Shown in pieces: positions 7,739 through 14,808 of a DNA stretch of 24,638 bases. The position numbers and the translations under genes are program-made. The notes below the pieces were generated by a model. It was given only the letters and a program-made list of their open reading frames with translations, searched no databases and was not told the DNA's origin. How positions within the stretch are numbered: the stretch's first letter is position 1; every line of letters begins with the position of its first letter. The DNA is taken from the NCBI GenBank assembly GCA_020024255.1, contig JAHHTX010000021.1, positions 1-24,638 on the forward strand, read 5' to 3'. This DNA comes from Anaerotignum sp. (lineage in GTDB: Bacteria; Bacillota; Clostridia; Lachnospirales; Anaerotignaceae).

Positions 7739-7751
7739 ATTTTTCCTCCAT
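7713..7751 (-). CDS. Possible 12-aa leader peptide overlapping the response regulator start
   Basis: An ATG at 7751 has GGAGG 8 bases upstream and opens the frame MEEKYGKKCIAY, ending with TGA at 7713-7715, inside the first codons of the response regulator but in another reading frame. Its second and third codons contain the GGAGG used by the regulator. Ribosomes loading on the first site would pass over the regulator's start. Translation is not shown, and the arrangement could be chance. Confidence 0.35.
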   Translation of the reverse strand: MEEKYGKKCIAY

Positions 7752-7842
7752 CTTTTTAACCTCCAACAAATTTCCTTTGATTTCTTACCATACAAAACAG
7801 GAAAACAAAGGCGACTTTTAAAGATTAAAACAAATGCAAATA

Positions 7843-7872
7843 CAAAAAAGGCATAACAACCGTTATGCCTTT
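7843..7872 (-). terminator. Intrinsic terminator after tRNA-Lys
   Basis: AAGGCATAAC and GTTATGCCTT form a 10-bp stem with a four-base loop, then TTTTT on the - strand. It begins about 4 bases after the tRNA 3' end, so the tRNA is a single-gene unit. Confidence 0.88.
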
Positions 7873-7875
7873 CCA

Positions 7876-7948
7876 TGAGCCACTCGGGACTCGAACCCGA
7901 GACACCTGGATTAAAAGTCCAGTGCTCTACCAACTGAGCTAGTGGCCC
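7876..7948 (-). tRNA. tRNA-Lys (anticodon UUU)
   Basis: This is a complete 73-nt cloverleaf. The acceptor stem GGGCCAC/GTGGCTC has one G-U pair and discriminator A. The D arm contains AGCTCAGTTGGTAGAGC, the anticodon stem CTGGA/TCCAG surrounds CTTTTAA with anticodon TTT, and the T arm is CTCGG GTTCGAGT CCGAG. The 3' CCA is not encoded. A near-consensus promoter lies just upstream and an intrinsic terminator just downstream. Confidence 0.96.
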
Positions 7949-7960
7949 ACAACGGAAATT

Positions 7961-7989
7961 ATCATACCAAAACCTTGTCCATTTGTCAA
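7961..7989 (-). promoter_or_regulatory. Promoter of tRNA-Lys
   Basis: TTGACA (7989-7984), a 17-base spacer and TATGAT (7966-7961) are seen on the - strand. Transcription would start about 6 bases upstream of the mature tRNA 5' end. The -35 matches consensus perfectly and the -10 has one change, as expected for a highly expressed stable RNA. Confidence 0.9.
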
Positions 7990-8051
7990 TAGTTTTTTTC
8001 AGAAAACTTCCGTTTTTTTTGTGTTTTTAACAGTATTGTTGTTTTTTCTTG

Positions 8052-9236
8052 CTACTTTACAGGATAAATTCCCTTTTTCTGTAAAAACTCCTCTATTTTG
8101 GAAATGCAAATTTGCAGTTCTTCCATGCTGTAAGCATAAGAAATCCGCACATGACCTTCTCCGCTTTCTCCAAAAGCATCTCCCGGAATCACCGCAACGC
8201 CTCCTTCTTCTAAAAGAGTCTTGCAAAATTCCTGAGATGTAAGTCCTGTAGATGAAATAGAAGGAAATACATAAAATGCACCTTCCGGCTCAAAACAGGA
8301 AAATCCAAGCCGCCGCAGTTCTCCCACCAAATACCGCCGTCTTTCGTCATATGCCTGCCGCATTTTATCTACATCTGTATCACAAAGTGTATCCTCTCTG
8401 AGGGCTTCCAACGCACCATACTGGCTTATTGTTGGTGCACACATAATGACATAAGCGTGTAATTTATTGATGGCTTTCATCAAGTCCTTTGGCCCTGCCA
8501 CATACCCAAGCCGCCAACCTGTCATGGAAAACGCTTTTGCAAAGCCGTTCAGTACCACTGTTCGCTCACTCATTCCTGCAATAGAGGCAATAGAAACATG
8601 ATTTTTTCCACCATAGGTCAGTTCCGCATAAATTTCATCGGAAATGACCAAGATATCATGCTGACAAAGAACAGGTGCAATCCGCTCCAAATCCTCTTTT
8701 TCCATAATCGCCCCTGTAGGATTATTGGGATATGGCAAAATCAAAGCTTTTGTTTTCGGCGTAATCGCCTTCTCCAACTCTTCTGGCATAAGTTTGAAAC
8801 TGTTTTCTGCCTTTGTTGTCACGACAACAGGCACACCGTGCTGCATCCAAATTGCAGGCTTATATGCCACATATGACGGCTCTACCACAAGCACCTCATC
8901 TCCTGGCTCCAATATGGTACGGAGCGTAATGTCAATGGCTTCCGATGCCCCAACGGTGCAAAGTATCTGGTCCGTATCATAATGCAAATCAAAACGTCTT
9001 TCCAGATAATGTGCAATTTCTTCCCGTAAGGAAAGCATTCCCCAGTTTACGGTATACCTTGTTTTCCCCTGTGCCAAAGAATCCATAGCCGCCCTGCGAA
9101 TCCTCTCCGGCGTTTGAAAATCTGGTTCTCCTACTCCCAGAGAAACTACGTTCTCCAAAGATGCCGCCGCATCAAAAAATTTTCGGATACCCGAAGGTGG
9201 AATATCTGCAATATGCTTTGCAATAAAATCTCTCAT
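8052..9236 (-). CDS. Class I/II PLP-dependent aminotransferase (PatA/aspartate aminotransferase-like)
   Basis: This is a fold-type I pyridoxal-phosphate aminotransferase of 394 aa, the usual length. It shows the SLGVGEPDF substrate-binding start (32-40), NNPTG (171-175), SDEIYAEL (199-206) with the PLP-contacting Asp and Tyr, and the Schiff-base Lys234 in GFAKAFSMTGWRLGY. The subfamily resembles PatA/AspC-type enzymes acting on acidic or N-acetyl-diaminopimelate substrates, but substrate cannot be read from sequence. The ATG overlaps the end of the upstream AIR-synthase-like gene by 4 bases (ATGA type), so the two are translationally coupled. The stop is about 60 bases from the tRNA-Lys -35 box; only a weak AAAAC-GGAA-GTTTT hairpin is visible between them. 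Confidence 0.92.
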   Translation of the reverse strand: MRDFIAKHIADIPPSGIRKFFDAAASLENVVSLGVGEPDFQTPERIRRAAMDSLAQGKTRYTVNWGMLSLREEIAHYLERRFDLHYDTDQILCTVGASEAIDITLRTILEPGDEVLVVEPSYVAYKPAIWMQHGVPVVVTTKAENSFKLMPEELEKAITPKTKALILPYPNNPTGAIMEKEDLERIAPVLCQHDILVISDEIYAELTYGGKNHVSIASIAGMSERTVVLNGFAKAFSMTGWRLGYVAGPKDLMKAINKLHAYVIMCAPTISQYGALEALREDTLCDTDVDKMRQAYDERRRYLVGELRRLGFSCFEPEGAFYVFPSISSTGLTSQEFCKTLLEEGGVAVIPGDAFGESGEGHVRISYAYSMEELQICISKIEEFLQKKGIYPVK

Positions 9237-10255
9237 TTTATTTCTCCTTCTTTTTTTATCATCGGTACATTTGCCCGATACAGTTCATCACTTTTTGGCT
9301 GCTCCAAAACTTCCCTTTTGCCTTTTCTGCAAATCACTTTATCCTGTTCGGTTATTTTCCCAATCACTTCCGCTTCTATGCCTTTTTCCTGTAACTTCTT
9401 TACCAGTTCTTCTCCTGCAAATGCAGAGATAATCATGGTGCCACTGGAAATTAAACGGAGTGGGTCAATACCTGCCGCCCGGCAAATAACTTCCGTTGCC
9501 TTTTTTATGGGAATTTTGTCTGCAAATACGGTAACACCTTTTTGCGAACATTCTGCCAGTTCCCAAACTGCACCCAAAACGCCGCCTTCCGTAGCATCGT
9601 GCATAGCTGTTACACCATGTGCCATAGCAATACGGGATTCTTCCCCTACAGAAAGAAAATTTCCCATATCCTTGGCTTCCTCCAAAAGATCCTGTGGCAT
9701 ATATGCAGAAAGGGCTTCTTCATATTCTTTGGCAATAATGCTCGTCCCCTCCAAGCCTGCCCATTTTGTCATGACTACATCTTGCCCAAGCTCTGCCCCG
9801 CCTGTTCGCACCATACGGCGATTTACCGTCTTTCCTACAACAGTAGCAGAAATCAAAGGTTTCGTAACCGCATCTGTCACTTCCGTATGACCACCGAGAA
9901 CCTCAATTCCCAGTTCTCCTGTTCCCCGAAGAACCCCCTGCACCAGTTCTTCCAATATGCTTTCATCACTGTGCTGTGGAAGAAGTACCGTCAAAAGAAT
10001 CCCTACCGGTTCTGCTCCTGCAGAAAATACATCATTGCAGTTAATATGTACTGCCAAATAACCTGTATCTTTAGATGCACCCGTAATGGGGTCTGTAGAA
10101 AACACGCAAAGCTCCCCCATTGGATCTATAGCTGAACAGTCCTCCCCTGTGGAAGGACGCAATATAATATCCTGCCGCTGTACTTTGCTGTGGGTAATGG
10201 GATGCAACACCATCTGCTCCAAAATTTGTGGCGGTATCTTTCCTATTTCAAACAT
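9233..10255 (-). CDS. AIR synthase-related (HypE-like) protein
   Basis: This 340-aa protein belongs to the PurM/HypE/ThiL/SelD ATP-binding superfamily. Visible family signatures are GEDCSAI (37-43), FSTDPITG (52-59), HINCNDVFSAGAEP (70-83), GGHTEV (121-126) and MHDATEGGVLGA in the C-terminal half. These glycine and acidic motifs form the dimer and ATP/Mg sites. HypE ends in a cysteine that is carbamoylated and dehydrated to a thiocyanate; this protein ends in KKEGEIK with no terminal cysteine, and no hyp genes are nearby, so it is unlikely to be a true hydrogenase maturase. The reaction is unknown. GGAGGGAGATAA precedes the ATG. It overlaps the aminotransferase by 4 bases, so the pair probably work in one pathway. 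Confidence 0.85.
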   Translation of the reverse strand: MFEIGKIPPQILEQMVLHPITHSKVQRQDIILRPSTGEDCSAIDPMGELCVFSTDPITGASKDTGYLAVHINCNDVFSAGAEPVGILLTVLLPQHSDESILEELVQGVLRGTGELGIEVLGGHTEVTDAVTKPLISATVVGKTVNRRMVRTGGAELGQDVVMTKWAGLEGTSIIAKEYEEALSAYMPQDLLEEAKDMGNFLSVGEESRIAMAHGVTAMHDATEGGVLGAVWELAECSQKGVTVFADKIPIKKATEVICRAAGIDPLRLISSGTMIISAFAGEELVKKLQEKGIEAEVIGKITEQDKVICRKGKREVLEQPKSDELYRANVPMIKKEGEIK

Positions 10256-10323
10256 TTATCTCCCTCCTGTCTTTCTATTTTCTATTTTCTCATAAAACCC
10301 ACAAAATGAAAAGGGCAGAATAC

Positions 10324-10361
10324 AAAAAGAGCAGGAGGTATTTTTCTTTTCCATCCTGCTC
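10324..10361 (-). terminator. Intrinsic terminator after vanW
   Basis: GAGCAGGA (10361-10354) pairs with TCCTGCTC (10336-10329), then TTTTTG on the - strand. The 17-base loop is long but the 8-bp stem is perfect. It separates the VanW-family gene from the AIR-synthase-like gene. Confidence 0.82.
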
Positions 10362-10368
10362 TCATTCT

Positions 10369-11874
10369 TTATTCCTGTGTTTCTGTCTGTGGCTCTTTTT
10401 CCGGCTGTGCTCCTTTTTCTTCCTGATTTTGTTCCGCTTTTGCTTCCGGTTTTTTCGTCCCCACGCTGACTTCGTCTGCGGTTGCACGATAAGAGGAGCT
10501 GTTGAACAAATCACGTCCCACCCGCTGCCCGTTCTGGGTTACCACTTTATATACGCTGACCTTGCTACCTGTCTTACCAACATGGGTCACCTTCCGTTCT
10601 CCTTCCGGCAAGTTAGGGTCTTTGGTTACCACTTCAGCCGGTTTCGGCACAGTAGATTCATATACTGTTTCATAGCTGACTTTTCTACCTGGGGCATGTA
10701 CTTCGTGCCCATAAATATTCATCACCAGATTGCCGTTTGCTGCGTAGGCTTCAATATAAATGGGATATTCCGTATTATTCTTGAATTTTAAATCCTTATA
10801 AGTACCTGCCACTGCCGCATCTCTGCCCAAAGGCACATAGCCTACGGTCATTGAATGGGGATGCCGCTCCACAATATCAAGTTCTGCCTGTATTGCAGCA
10901 TTATACAACGTTGTTGTTACCTGACATACACCGCCTGCAATACCCTGTTCTACTTTACCATTATTATAAATTGCCGCCTCCCTATAGCCACCTGCCACAG
11001 TTTGAGAACCCAAACTCTCATTAGCGGAAAATACACCGCCGGGCGGAATAACTGTACCATTGATATTGCGGCAACCCACAACCAAATTGGTATTTCTGTT
11101 TTGGTCATTATTCTTATATGTGGTTTGAAAACTGCCAATCAAATCTGTTACATGGCTGTTATCCTCTGCGGTAATTGCCGCATTCTCCACTTCTGCCTCA
11201 ATTTGCACTTTTCCGCTTTTTCTGCTGTCCAGTACGGAAGCAATACCTTTTTGGGTTTCCTCCCGATTCATTTTACGACCGTTTACCTCAGGTTCTATAA
11301 TAAATTTACCGCCAGTACGGGTCAGTGTACTGTTTTTTGCATCACGGTTAAATTCTTTCACCAATTCGTCCAGTCTTGCCCCCATCATTTCTTTGTCATA
11401 CCCATAATCAACTTCAATGTCTACACCATCTTTTAACAGAACCTTCCCCATTTGGAAATCCTCTTTTTCTTCACCACTTCTGCCAATATGGTATGCTTTG
11501 TCTACAGCTTCTGCTAACTGATAGCCTGCACCAAGTTCTGGGAAGGCATATTCCCATTCTTCATCTTCTCCAAAATACAGGGTTACGGCTTCATCCTCTA
11601 CTGCCACTTTATATTTATTTTGCAGCAAGTCCACCGCTTCCTCTACACTTAAACCCGAAACATCTTCTCCTTCAATGGTAACACCACGATGAATCCCCGG
11701 TTCTGCCAAAAGCTCTTTTACCAAATGTCTTTGATACAGCATATATCCAAGAACTGCAATGCCTGAAACAAGAACTACCGAAAGAACTCCAATCCATATT
11801 TTTTTGTTTTTTGGGCTGGACTTCTGTTGCTGTACTCTTCGTTCTGTTCTATTTTCTGTTTTGTTCTCTGCCAT
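10369..11874 (-). CDS. VanW/YoaR-family membrane protein with G5 domain
   Basis: The 501-aa cell-surface protein has a basic cytoplasmic start, one membrane helix (about residues 26-47) and a long extracellular part. This holds a YoaR-type putative peptidoglycan-binding region (about 60-250) and a VanW domain (about 258-392) with NGTVIPPGGVFSANESLG and GIAGGVCQVTTTLYNAA. A G5-type domain (about 397-475) is followed by a tail rich in Glu, Lys, Pro and Gln. The VanW domain is known from vancomycin-resistance clusters and spore or wall proteins, but its reaction is not established, and no vanHAX genes are here. GGGGG lies 6 bases before the ATG. It is separated from the vWA operon by 171 bases that hold a promoter-like sequence and a hairpin. 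Confidence 0.9.
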   Translation of the reverse strand: MAENKTENRTERRVQQQKSSPKNKKIWIGVLSVVLVSGIAVLGYMLYQRHLVKELLAEPGIHRGVTIEGEDVSGLSVEEAVDLLQNKYKVAVEDEAVTLYFGEDEEWEYAFPELGAGYQLAEAVDKAYHIGRSGEEKEDFQMGKVLLKDGVDIEVDYGYDKEMMGARLDELVKEFNRDAKNSTLTRTGGKFIIEPEVNGRKMNREETQKGIASVLDSRKSGKVQIEAEVENAAITAEDNSHVTDLIGSFQTTYKNNDQNRNTNLVVGCRNINGTVIPPGGVFSANESLGSQTVAGGYREAAIYNNGKVEQGIAGGVCQVTTTLYNAAIQAELDIVERHPHSMTVGYVPLGRDAAVAGTYKDLKFKNNTEYPIYIEAYAANGNLVMNIYGHEVHAPGRKVSYETVYESTVPKPAEVVTKDPNLPEGERKVTHVGKTGSKVSVYKVVTQNGQRVGRDLFNSSSYRATADEVSVGTKKPEAKAEQNQEEKGAQPEKEPQTETQE

Positions 11875-11921
11875 AGTATTCCCCCGCCTGTTATTTCCTG
11901 ACTTATTGTATGAAGAGCCTT

Positions 11922-11956
11922 AAAAAAAAGACCTCATTATGATAAACTGATCTTTC
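11922..11956 (-). terminator. Hairpin plus T8 in the vanW leader (terminator or attenuator)
   Basis: On the - strand AAAGATCA and TGAGGTCTTT pair imperfectly around GTTTATCATAA and are followed by a run of T. It lies about 50 bases before the vanW start and downstream of a promoter-like sequence at 11985-12013. It may end the upstream vWA operon or condition vanW expression. Confidence 0.5.
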
Positions 11957-11984
11957 TTGTATCGACAAAAATCATCATTACTCT

Positions 11985-12013
11985 ATCATAACGAAGCCTT
12001 TTAAAAAAAACAA
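11985..12013 (-). promoter_or_regulatory. Possible promoter upstream of vanW
   Basis: TTGTTT (12013-12008), a 17-base spacer and TATGAT (11990-11985) are seen on the - strand. The -10 is good and the -35 keeps only TTG. Two GTTACAT copies 11 bp apart (12034-12040 and 12045-12051) lie just upstream, around the previous gene's stop. Transcripts from here would run through the hairpin at 11922-11956 before reaching vanW. Confidence 0.45.
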
Positions 12014-12045
12014 TATCTAATTTGATAAATTTCGTTACATTTTTG

Positions 12046-14808
12046 TTACATCTTTCTTTTTTTCTTTGCCTCTGCCAATTTATTTATGGTATTTCCTGCT
12101 TTTTCTGCTGTATTCTCCTTAGGCACAGTGTTATCTGTTTTCTTTTGCTTTTCCTGTTGCAATTCTGCCTTACTTTTCTCTTTTGGCATATGCATCTTTT
12201 CTTTATCTGCTTTTCTTAACTGTTTTTCATCTTTGGTGATGCGTTTCTGCCTTTGTTTTTCCCATTGATTTTCCAACCAAAGGGTCACGCCGGTGAAACG
12301 TCGCAAGGCAATATCTCCCAAAAACAGCAAAAGAAATGTGTGCAATCTTTTTTCTGCCACCGCCTTCGGCATTTCTTCAGAAAAAACATCTCTGCCTGCC
12401 GTCAACAGCCTGCCGTCGGATATTTCGGCAATCTGGGTCAAAATTTCTTTGCCGTTTTTCTGCATAGTGATATCATATTCCTTGGGATATCCAATATGAA
12501 ATCCTGTATAAGAACGTTCTATATGCCCATCTACTTTTTCTATGGAGATACCTGCCGTATATGCCCCTTCCTCTGCCGTATCCAATATGCCTTCATAAAC
12601 ACCGGGGGATACAGCGAAAAAAGTAACCTGATGTATTTTGTTATCTGCTGTCACTACATCTGCCATCACCTTTTTGATTTCCTCGGAAAAAGGCATTTCC
12701 AGACGTAGGGTACTTTCTTTCTCTCCCGCCTCTGCAGTCAGGCGTAAGTCGGAAACTGCCTGTCCCCGCAACGTCCAAGCCACTGTATTCCGTAGGATTT
12801 CCACACCCTCTTCGGAAGCAAGCCAGTCCTTCGTCCAATTCCCCAAAACATCTGATGTAAAGACTGCTGTTCTGCCCAGTCCATACTGCCATGATGCCAA
12901 TATGGGTTCTTCCTTGTCACTTTCCAATACAATGTTGCCACGGCTCTTTGCTGTTGTACCAACGTAGCCGTAAAGCTGTGGCACACCATCTATATTCTGC
13001 AAAATTGCCGAAGGGTCTTTTGCTTGGGGGTAGAAGGTACGATTCTGCAAATATTCCTTTCCCGCAAGTACGGTTTCTTTCGCAAAGATTTCAGGCAGGT
13101 CGGTAAACTCATCAGTAAAATAATATCTGCCGCCGCCACTTCTTGCCAGACGCTCCAAAAGTCTGGTATCTGCATCTCCTCCAACAGCAACAGCGGAAAG
13201 GGTAATGCCCTCATCCTGCATTTTTTGCAAAAGTCCTTCATAACCTGCCTGTTCCGCCTGTCCGTCTGTCAAAAGCAAAATATGCCTTTGCTTTGTATTT
13301 TCCTTACGGATGGCTTCATAAGCCATTTGCAAAGCAGGCAGAATTGAAGTTCCCCCTGCTGGCTGTATCTTACCGATTTTTTCTGTCAGCTCATCTTCAT
13401 TCCCTTTGACTACCTGCATTTCAGCTGCCCATTCACCGATATCATCAAAGACAATCACACCAACACGGTCACCTTCCTGAAAATGTTCCAAACTGCGGAT
13501 TGCCGCTTCTTTTGCCATATCCACACGGGTAACACCATAACGTCCGTCCGACATACTGCCAGAGTGGTCAATAACCATAATCATGGAAAGGTCAGCTTCC
13601 TGTCCTTCGGTATTCAAGTCCATATTCACAGGAAGAATTTCCTCCAAAACCGTTCCTTTGTATCCACCGGGTGCAAAGGCGTGTTCTCCGCCACTGACCA
13701 AAAGACCGCCTCCCACAGTGCGAACATAGGACTCCACAGCAGCAAGAAATCCTTTTGGCAAATGTGCCGTATCCACATCTGCCAGTATGATTCCATCATA
13801 AGCTGCAAGTCCTTCCGCTGTCACAGGCAGGCTTTCTGCCGGCATACGCACCACAGCCGCCTGCCCTTTTTGCAGAAGTTTTTCCCATTCCGCTCCGCTG
13901 CCGTCCTGCTCTGCCACCAAAATATGCGGTACATCTGTAATATATGTATAGGCATAGACATGGTTATTTTTCTTTTCCGTATCCGTTTTGGGGACAATCT
14001 CTCCTTTATAGGTCAGGCTGCCACCCTCTTTTGTCCGGTCAGAAAATACCACACGGTTTTTTCCTTGATGTACCTGCATTTCTTCCTCTGCAATAAGGGT
14101 ATTTCCTTTGTACAGCCGTACCACTGCATTTGTTTCTGTATTGGAATCTATTTCCATGGAAATCTCATACTGCACGTCCCGATGAATATTTTTTGCCAAA
14201 GTCATTTTTGTCAGCTGTACCTCCGGCAGTTTTTCTCCCTGCAAAGGAAATACATCTACCTGTATCCCCTGCTCTGCCAGACGCTTTGCCTGTTCTTTGG
14301 CATCACCTTCCGTTTCATTGCCATCAGAAAGAAGCACGATGCGTTTTGTACCATTTTTCGGAAAAAGTCCTGCCGCTGTCTGCAAGGCAGAGCCAATCTC
14401 ACTGCCGCTGTCTTTTGTCTTGGACACAAAATCTGCCGTCAAGTGATTCCCCAAAGCAGGAGACTGCTCTATTGCCGTGCCCTTACCAAAGGTGAGCAAC
14501 GCTGTTTTTTCTTTTTCTGCCCCACTTTCTTCCACCTCTTGCAAAAAGGCTTTCATTTCTTCTTCACTGCCCTTTACGCTGGCAGAACGGTCTATGGCAA
14601 AAATTGTTGTACCATTTTTCGTCTGCCATGCCAAAGAAGGGGCAGCCAGAGCCAGTATCAAAACCGTACAAACAATCGTCCGCAGTATGCTCTGCATTTT
14701 CCCCGCAAAGTTCTGCAAAAGACCGCTTTTTTTCGCTGTCTGCCAAATACCAAACCAAACCAATGGCAACAACAATAACCATAAAGGTGTATTCCAATCA
14801 ATGTTCAC
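12046..14808 (-). CDS. Large membrane protein with two vWA domains and an amidotransferase-like domain
   Basis: This 920-aa protein has two N-terminal membrane helices (about 8-22 and 42-60). The first vWA domain has DRSAS at 73-77 and LLSDGNE at 159-165. A beta-rich stretch is followed by a glutamine-amidotransferase-like fold (about 295-395, GGGLLVSGGEHAFAPGGY). The second vWA domain has DHSGS at 414-418, GGTSILPAL and LLLTDG, so all MIDAS metal ligands are present. A C-terminal helix near 815-830 (HTFLLLFLGDIAL) precedes a very basic, Lys/Glu-rich tail. vWA domains bind protein partners through a divalent metal; partners are unknown here. The start is a GTG at 14808, inside the preceding gene (11-bp overlap), with only a weak GGTGA ribosome site, implying coupling. 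It is the last gene of the operon. Confidence 0.88.
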   Translation of the reverse strand: MNIDWNTPLWLLLLPLVWFGIWQTAKKSGLLQNFAGKMQSILRTIVCTVLILALAAPSLAWQTKNGTTIFAIDRSASVKGSEEEMKAFLQEVEESGAEKEKTALLTFGKGTAIEQSPALGNHLTADFVSKTKDSGSEIGSALQTAAGLFPKNGTKRIVLLSDGNETEGDAKEQAKRLAEQGIQVDVFPLQGEKLPEVQLTKMTLAKNIHRDVQYEISMEIDSNTETNAVVRLYKGNTLIAEEEMQVHQGKNRVVFSDRTKEGGSLTYKGEIVPKTDTEKKNNHVYAYTYITDVPHILVAEQDGSGAEWEKLLQKGQAAVVRMPAESLPVTAEGLAAYDGIILADVDTAHLPKGFLAAVESYVRTVGGGLLVSGGEHAFAPGGYKGTVLEEILPVNMDLNTEGQEADLSMIMVIDHSGSMSDGRYGVTRVDMAKEAAIRSLEHFQEGDRVGVIVFDDIGEWAAEMQVVKGNEDELTEKIGKIQPAGGTSILPALQMAYEAIRKENTKQRHILLLTDGQAEQAGYEGLLQKMQDEGITLSAVAVGGDADTRLLERLARSGGGRYYFTDEFTDLPEIFAKETVLAGKEYLQNRTFYPQAKDPSAILQNIDGVPQLYGYVGTTAKSRGNIVLESDKEEPILASWQYGLGRTAVFTSDVLGNWTKDWLASEEGVEILRNTVAWTLRGQAVSDLRLTAEAGEKESTLRLEMPFSEEIKKVMADVVTADNKIHQVTFFAVSPGVYEGILDTAEEGAYTAGISIEKVDGHIERSYTGFHIGYPKEYDITMQKNGKEILTQIAEISDGRLLTAGRDVFSEEMPKAVAEKRLHTFLLLFLGDIALRRFTGVTLWLENQWEKQRQKRITKDEKQLRKADKEKMHMPKEKSKAELQQEKQKKTDNTVPKENTAEKAGNTINKLAEAKKKRKM

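Noticed and set aside
7739..7933. Longer start for the response regulator
   Set aside because: The frame would include the tRNA-Lys terminator and part of the tRNA. The receiver domain begins properly at 7738.
9233..10255. Calling the AIR-synthase-like gene hypE or selD
   Set aside because: It lacks the C-terminal cysteine of HypE, no hydrogenase genes are near, and no SelD catalytic Cys/Sec motif is seen at the N-terminus.
10369..11874. Vancomycin-resistance gene
   Set aside because: The VanW domain is widespread in Clostridia surface proteins, and vanH, vanA/B, vanX, vanR and vanS are absent.
13483..14778. Long open frame on the + strand (431 codons)
   Set aside because: It lies wholly antisense to the double-vWA gene, its product is a Cys/His/Phe-rich string without domains, and it has no ribosome site. 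It is a shadow of the real gene's codon use.
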